Below the pieces are notes generated by a model, which saw nothing but the letters and a program-made list of their open reading frames with translations, was not told the DNA's origin and ran no database searches. Source: Acidimicrobiales bacterium (GTDB taxonomy: Bacteria; Actinomycetota; Acidimicrobiia; Acidimicrobiales; Aldehydirespiratoraceae). Taken from it: a stretch of 17,526 bases of DNA. The position numbers and the translations under genes are program-made. Positions 15,046 through 17,526 of the stretch are shown in pieces. Numbering within the stretch: position 1 is the stretch's first letter; each line of letters begins with the position of its first letter. The DNA lies in assembly GCA_021604885.1 (NCBI GenBank), contig BQJV01000018.1, positions 1-17,526 of the forward strand, read 5' to 3'.

Positions 15046-15540
15046 ATGAGTGCGCTCGGGAGATTCATGGTGCTTGTGCTCGGCGTGGGGTTCGCCATCG
15101 TCGTCCCCGCGTGCGGAGACGACGGTGACGGCGGCACCCGGCTCGGGATGACCGCCGAGGAGCTGACCACCTTGTGCGGGCCCGCCCAGGTGTGGTTCGA
15201 CGTCCGCAACAACGGACTGGGGCTCGAGACCACCGACGATCGGCACGCAGACGCCGTCGCGTATCGCGCCGCGATGCGAGACGCGCTCCTCGAGGTCGAG
15301 CCGGTGGTCGTGCCCGGGGCGGTCGACAAGTTCGACAACGACCTGGCCACGGCAGTCGCCCGAACGTTGGAGCTGCATGAGGTCCAGATCCAGGTCTTCG
15401 AGGAGTTCGGCGCCGATTCGAACCGCGCCCTCGATCGACTCGAAGCGCTCAACGATCGCACCACGATCGAAGTTCGCAACGCGGCGTCAACGCTCAACAA
15501 CTTCGTGAACGAGGAGTGCGCCGAAGAGACGACCCCCTGA
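15046..15540 (+). CDS. Small exported lipoprotein of unknown function
   Basis: 164 residues. The hydrophobic N-terminus (MSALGRFMVLVLGVGFAIVV) ends in PACGDDG, a lipobox with Cys23. The mature part is mostly helical and acidic: MTAEELTTLCGPAQVWFDVR, YRAAMRDALLEVEPVVV, DKFDNDLATAVARTLELHEVQIQVFEEF, and RLEALNDRTTIEVRNAASTLNNFVNEEC. Two cysteines (LCGP and EECAE) bracket the helical part and may form a disulfide. No known family was recognised. The TAGCTT box 6 nt upstream supports this start. It is followed 75 bp later by the operator-controlled crotonase operon, with which it shares strand but probably not transcription. Confidence 0.82.
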   Translation: MSALGRFMVLVLGVGFAIVVPACGDDGDGGTRLGMTAEELTTLCGPAQVWFDVRNNGLGLETTDDRHADAVAYRAAMRDALLEVEPVVVPGAVDKFDNDLATAVARTLELHEVQIQVFEEFGADSNRALDRLEALNDRTTIEVRNAASTLNNFVNEECAEETTP

Positions 15541-15557
15541 ACGGGCGGAGGACTGGA

Positions 15558-15578
15558 TTTTGTATCACTGATACAAAA
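15558..15578. promoter_or_regulatory. Perfect palindromic operator, probably for the downstream TetR regulator
   Basis: TTTTGTATCA and TGATACAAAA are exact inverted 10-bp arms around a single C. The site covers the -35 region of a promoter whose -10 is TACGGT (15585-15590), so a bound repressor would block RNA polymerase. The core TATCACTGATA is the same 11-bp string found at the centre of tetracycline tetO2 (read on the opposite strand). The second gene of the operon encodes a TetR-family protein, making autoregulation likely. Confidence 0.8.
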
Positions 15579-15584
15579 CTCTGG

Positions 15585-15590
15585 TACGGT
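15585..15590 (+). promoter_or_regulatory. -10 box of the crotonase-tetR operon
   Basis: TACGGT, 6 bp after the palindrome ends. Start near 15597 would give a leader of about 19 nt that carries AGGGAGGA (15604-15611), a strong Shine-Dalgarno 4 nt before ATG 15616. Confidence 0.55.
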
Positions 15591-15615
15591 CACCGATGAG
15601 GCCAGGGAGGACACG

Positions 15616-16326
15616 ATGACCGCACGAGTTCGCTACGCACTTCGCGACGGGATCGGCTGGATCGATCTCGACGACGGCAAGGCCAACGCCCTGTCACCGG
15701 CGATGCAGTCCGACATCAACGAGGCCCTCGATCGCGCGCTGGCCGACGACGTCCCGGTCGTGATCCGGGGGCGTGACGGGGTGTTCTCCGGCGGCTTCGA
15801 CATGGGCGTGTTGACGGGCGGCAGTCAGGCGAGCATCGACATGGTCCTCGGCGGCTTCCGGCTCGCCGCCCGCATGCTCGGCCATCCCCGTCCGGTCGTG
15901 GTCGCCTGCACCGGCCATGCGATGGCGATGGGCCTCTTCCTCGTGCTCGCGGGCGACCACCGGATCGGGATCGACCAGCCGGCCAAGCTCGCGGCCAACG
16001 AGGTCGCGATCGGGCTCACCCTCCCCCGCACGGCGACCGAGATGCTGCGCCAGCGATTGACTCCCGCCGCGTTCCCGCGCGCCGCGATCCTCTCGGAGAC
16101 GTTCGATCCCCCGGCCGCGGTCGCCGCCGGCATCCTCGACGAGATCGTGGCGCCCGACGCGTTCGAAGCCAGGGTCCACGAGGTCGCCACCGGCCTGCTC
16201 GCGCTGGACGCCAACGCACAGAAGGCGACGAAGCAACGTGTCCGCGAACCACTCCTCCACGTGGTCGAGGCGGCCATCGCCCAGGATCAGGCCGAACAGG
16301 ACCTCCTGCTCGCCGCCGCCGGCTGA
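15616..16326 (+). CDS. Enoyl-CoA hydratase/isomerase (crotonase) family protein
   Basis: 236 residues with a strong ribosome binding site before ATG 15616. The crotonase fold is evident: DGIGWIDLDDGKANALSPAM (11-30), the first oxyanion-hole strand GVFSGGFDMGVL (55-66), the second, VVVACTGHAMAMGLFLVLAGDHRIG (94-118), and LAANEVAIGLTLP (125-137). Glu129 falls at one of the catalytic glutamate positions of hydratases. The usual GGG after GxA is AMG, a pattern known in a crotonase subgroup annotated only as enoyl-CoA hydratase. Expected work is hydration or isomerisation of an unsaturated acyl-CoA; the substrate is unknown. It is the first gene of an operon with a TetR regulator 9 bp downstream, under a palindromic operator. 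Confidence 0.92.
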   Translation: MTARVRYALRDGIGWIDLDDGKANALSPAMQSDINEALDRALADDVPVVIRGRDGVFSGGFDMGVLTGGSQASIDMVLGGFRLAARMLGHPRPVVVACTGHAMAMGLFLVLAGDHRIGIDQPAKLAANEVAIGLTLPRTATEMLRQRLTPAAFPRAAILSETFDPPAAVAAGILDEIVAPDAFEARVHEVATGLLALDANAQKATKQRVREPLLHVVEAAIAQDQAEQDLLLAAAG

Positions 16327-16335
16327 CGACGTCAC

Positions 16336-16938
16336 GTGGGCCGACCCCGACAGCGAACCCCCGAACTGCGCGAGAAGATCCTCGACGTCGCGCTCGACCT
16401 GCTGGCGGTCGACGGTCCGTCCGCGGTGACCACCCGCGCCGTCGCCACCGCGGCCGGCACCTCGGCCCCCGCGATCTACGAACTCTTCGGCGACAAGTCC
16501 GGCCTCGTCCGCGCCGTGTTCTTCGACGGCTTCCGTCGGCTCCGGGACCGGTTCGCCGAGCTGCCGCCCCCGCAGGGGACGCCGGCCGATCTTCTCGCCG
16601 TCATCGACGCGTTCCGCGACTTCACCCGCGAGAACCCCCGCCTCTTCGAGGTCATGTACACCAAGCCGTTCGCCGTCTACGCGCCGGCGCCGGAGGAGCG
16701 CGAGCTCGGCGACGCGACCCGGTCGGCCTTCGTCGACCGGGCGCGGTCACTCGTGCAGGCGGATCAGCTCCACGGTGACGCGGTCGACATCGCCCACGGG
16801 GTGCTCGGCCTCGTCGTGGGCCTCGCCACCCAGGAGACCGCCGGCTTCCTCGGCGCCACCGCCGAGGACTGTGACCGACGTTGGCGTGGCGCGGCCGAGA
16901 GTCTGCTGCGGGGCTACGGCGTCGACTCGAACGCGTAG
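16336..16938 (+). CDS. TetR/AcrR family transcriptional regulator
   Basis: 200 residues from GTG 16336, nine bases after the crotonase stop, so it is translated from the same message. The N-terminal DNA-binding domain is typical: LREKILDVALDLLAVDGPSAVTTRAVATAAGTSAPAIYELFGDKSGLVRAVF spans residues 11-62, with the helix-turn-helix at about 29-50. The remainder is the variable helical ligand and dimerisation domain (RDFTRENPRLFEVMYTKPF, DIAHGVLGLVVGLATQETAGF). It most likely binds the palindrome at 15558-15578 and represses its own operon until an effector, perhaps an acyl-CoA processed by the crotonase, releases it. The last 25 bp overlap the convergent sulfotransferase gene. Confidence 0.92.
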   Translation: MGRPRQRTPELREKILDVALDLLAVDGPSAVTTRAVATAAGTSAPAIYELFGDKSGLVRAVFFDGFRRLRDRFAELPPPQGTPADLLAVIDAFRDFTRENPRLFEVMYTKPFAVYAPAPEERELGDATRSAFVDRARSLVQADQLHGDAVDIAHGVLGLVVGLATQETAGFLGATAEDCDRRWRGAAESLLRGYGVDSNA

Positions 16939-17526
16939 CCCCACCGGTCGACATCGGCGCCGTACAGCTCCTCCACCAGGTCACGGCCGGCGGCGTCGTA
17001 GTACGAGCTGTAGTGCGGCTGGTCCTCCGACGTGCGATTCCGATGCGGGATCGACGCGCTCGCATGCTCGAGACCGATGGTCGACAGCACCTGCTCGACA
17101 TCGCCGACGTAGCGCTCGAACCGACCCACGAAGTCGAGCTCGACGTCGCGCAGGATCGTCGACTGCGGCTGGAAGTGCACGTTGCGCGCGAACAGTCTCG
17201 ACGCGGGCAGGAGCCGGAGGAAGGCGTCGAAGTCCTCTCTGCACCGCGCCAGCTCGTCGTCGGACGCACCATCGCTGAGCTGCGCGAGGAAGTCCGTGGC
17301 CTTGCGTCCGGTGACGAACTTGTTGCGCCAGCCGGAGACGAGTCGGTCCCATGGATTGCGGACGAAGGTGAACCGGAAGCACGTCGATTCCAGGAGCTCG
17401 GTGTAGGCCGGGGGCGGGGCCTGCTTGCGGATGAGGTACTGGTAGTCGGCGACCTCCGACTCGAGCAGGGCGTGGAGGCTGCGGGTTCCGGTCTTCGCCA
17501 CGCGGTGCCAGACGAAGGCGCGCTCG
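16914..17526 (-). CDS. Sulfotransferase family protein (partial, N-terminus beyond right edge)
   Basis: About 203 residues are visible and the frame is open to the right edge, so the GTG at 17501 is internal. Reading from the edge, RAFVWHRVAKTGTRSLHALL matches the 5'-phosphosulfate loop of PAPS-dependent sulfotransferases (HIPKTGGTSL type). FRFTFVRNPWDRLVSGWRNKF carries the 3'-phosphate motif with Arg and Ser (R...S), as in the carbohydrate sulfotransferase group (Sulfotransfer_2). Later FVGRFERYVGDVEQVLSTIG and the NRT...YYDAAGRDLVEELYGADVDRWGY ending are also typical of that group. It would move sulfate from PAPS to a sugar or surface glycan; the acceptor is unknown. Only a few upstream residues are missing from the conserved core. 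It converges on tetR with a 25-bp overlap. Confidence 0.85.
   Translation of the reverse strand, partial: ERAFVWHRVAKTGTRSLHALLESEVADYQYLIRKQAPPPAYTELLESTCFRFTFVRNPWDRLVSGWRNKFVTGRKATDFLAQLSDGASDDELARCREDFDAFLRLLPASRLFARNVHFQPQSTILRDVELDFVGRFERYVGDVEQVLSTIGLEHASASIPHRNRTSEDQPHYSSYYDAAGRDLVEELYGADVDRWGYAFESTP

Noticed and set aside
17499..17501. GTG as start of the sulfotransferase
   Set aside because: The PAPS-binding loop begins upstream of it and the frame stays open to the window edge, so the true start lies outside.

Overview
The window is very GC-rich DNA that looks like an actinobacterial chromosome. Lipoprotein signals of the type LAAAC-GDDG, threonine/proline-rich surface linkers, an actinobacterial Septum_form-type protein, an SLH/delta-60 surface protein and frequent leaderless genes (a TANNNT box 6-8 nt before the start codon) suggest a member of the Acidimicrobiia, Ilumatobacter-like. 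That placement is inference from style, not from a marker gene. No phage, IS element, CRISPR array or plasmid function was found. No intergenic gap exceeds about 210 bp.

Layout. Positions 1-3210 (minus) hold most of a very large secreted protein: an NHL/SMP-30-like propeller, a PQQ-type propeller and Calx-beta modules. It is open to the left edge. Divergent from it are a Glu/Leu/Phe/Val-dehydrogenase-like protein (3305-4342) and an orphan branched-chain-amino-acid-type substrate-binding lipoprotein (4388-5830). A phytanoyl-CoA dioxygenase-like enzyme (5892-6704, plus) converges on an OmpA-domain lipoprotein (6738-8132, minus). Upstream of the latter is an acyl-CoA dehydrogenase (8224-9576, minus), divergent from a TauD/TfdA-type dioxygenase (9642-10427, plus). 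A strong hairpin separates that gene from a small Septum_form-type lipoprotein (10458-10880, minus). A tRNA-Ala(UGC) gene lies at 11040-11116, followed by an SLH plus delta-60-repeat surface protein (11325-13259), a single-pass membrane protein of unknown function (13412-14560), a small K/A-rich unknown protein (14541-14948, minus) and a small lipoprotein (15046-15540). A crotonase-TetR operon (15616-16938) has a perfect operator-like palindrome over its promoter. The right edge cuts a sulfotransferase (16914-17526, minus).

How the genes relate. Most look like independent single-gene units with their own promoters; the crotonase-tetR pair is the one clear operon. Two Fe(II)/2OG-type oxygenases, an acyl-CoA dehydrogenase and a crotonase indicate acyl/lipid or xenobiotic catabolism. 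Many of the rest are exported or surface proteins.

The most interesting non-coding signals are (i) a short palindromic element with a 23-bp period, built around CTGACMCCCGC. It sits directly after stop codons, and twice contains the stop codon, in three neighbouring intergenic regions. (ii) The operator before the crotonase shares its 11-bp core with tetracycline tetO. (iii) A consistent leaderless promoter architecture that fixes several start codons.
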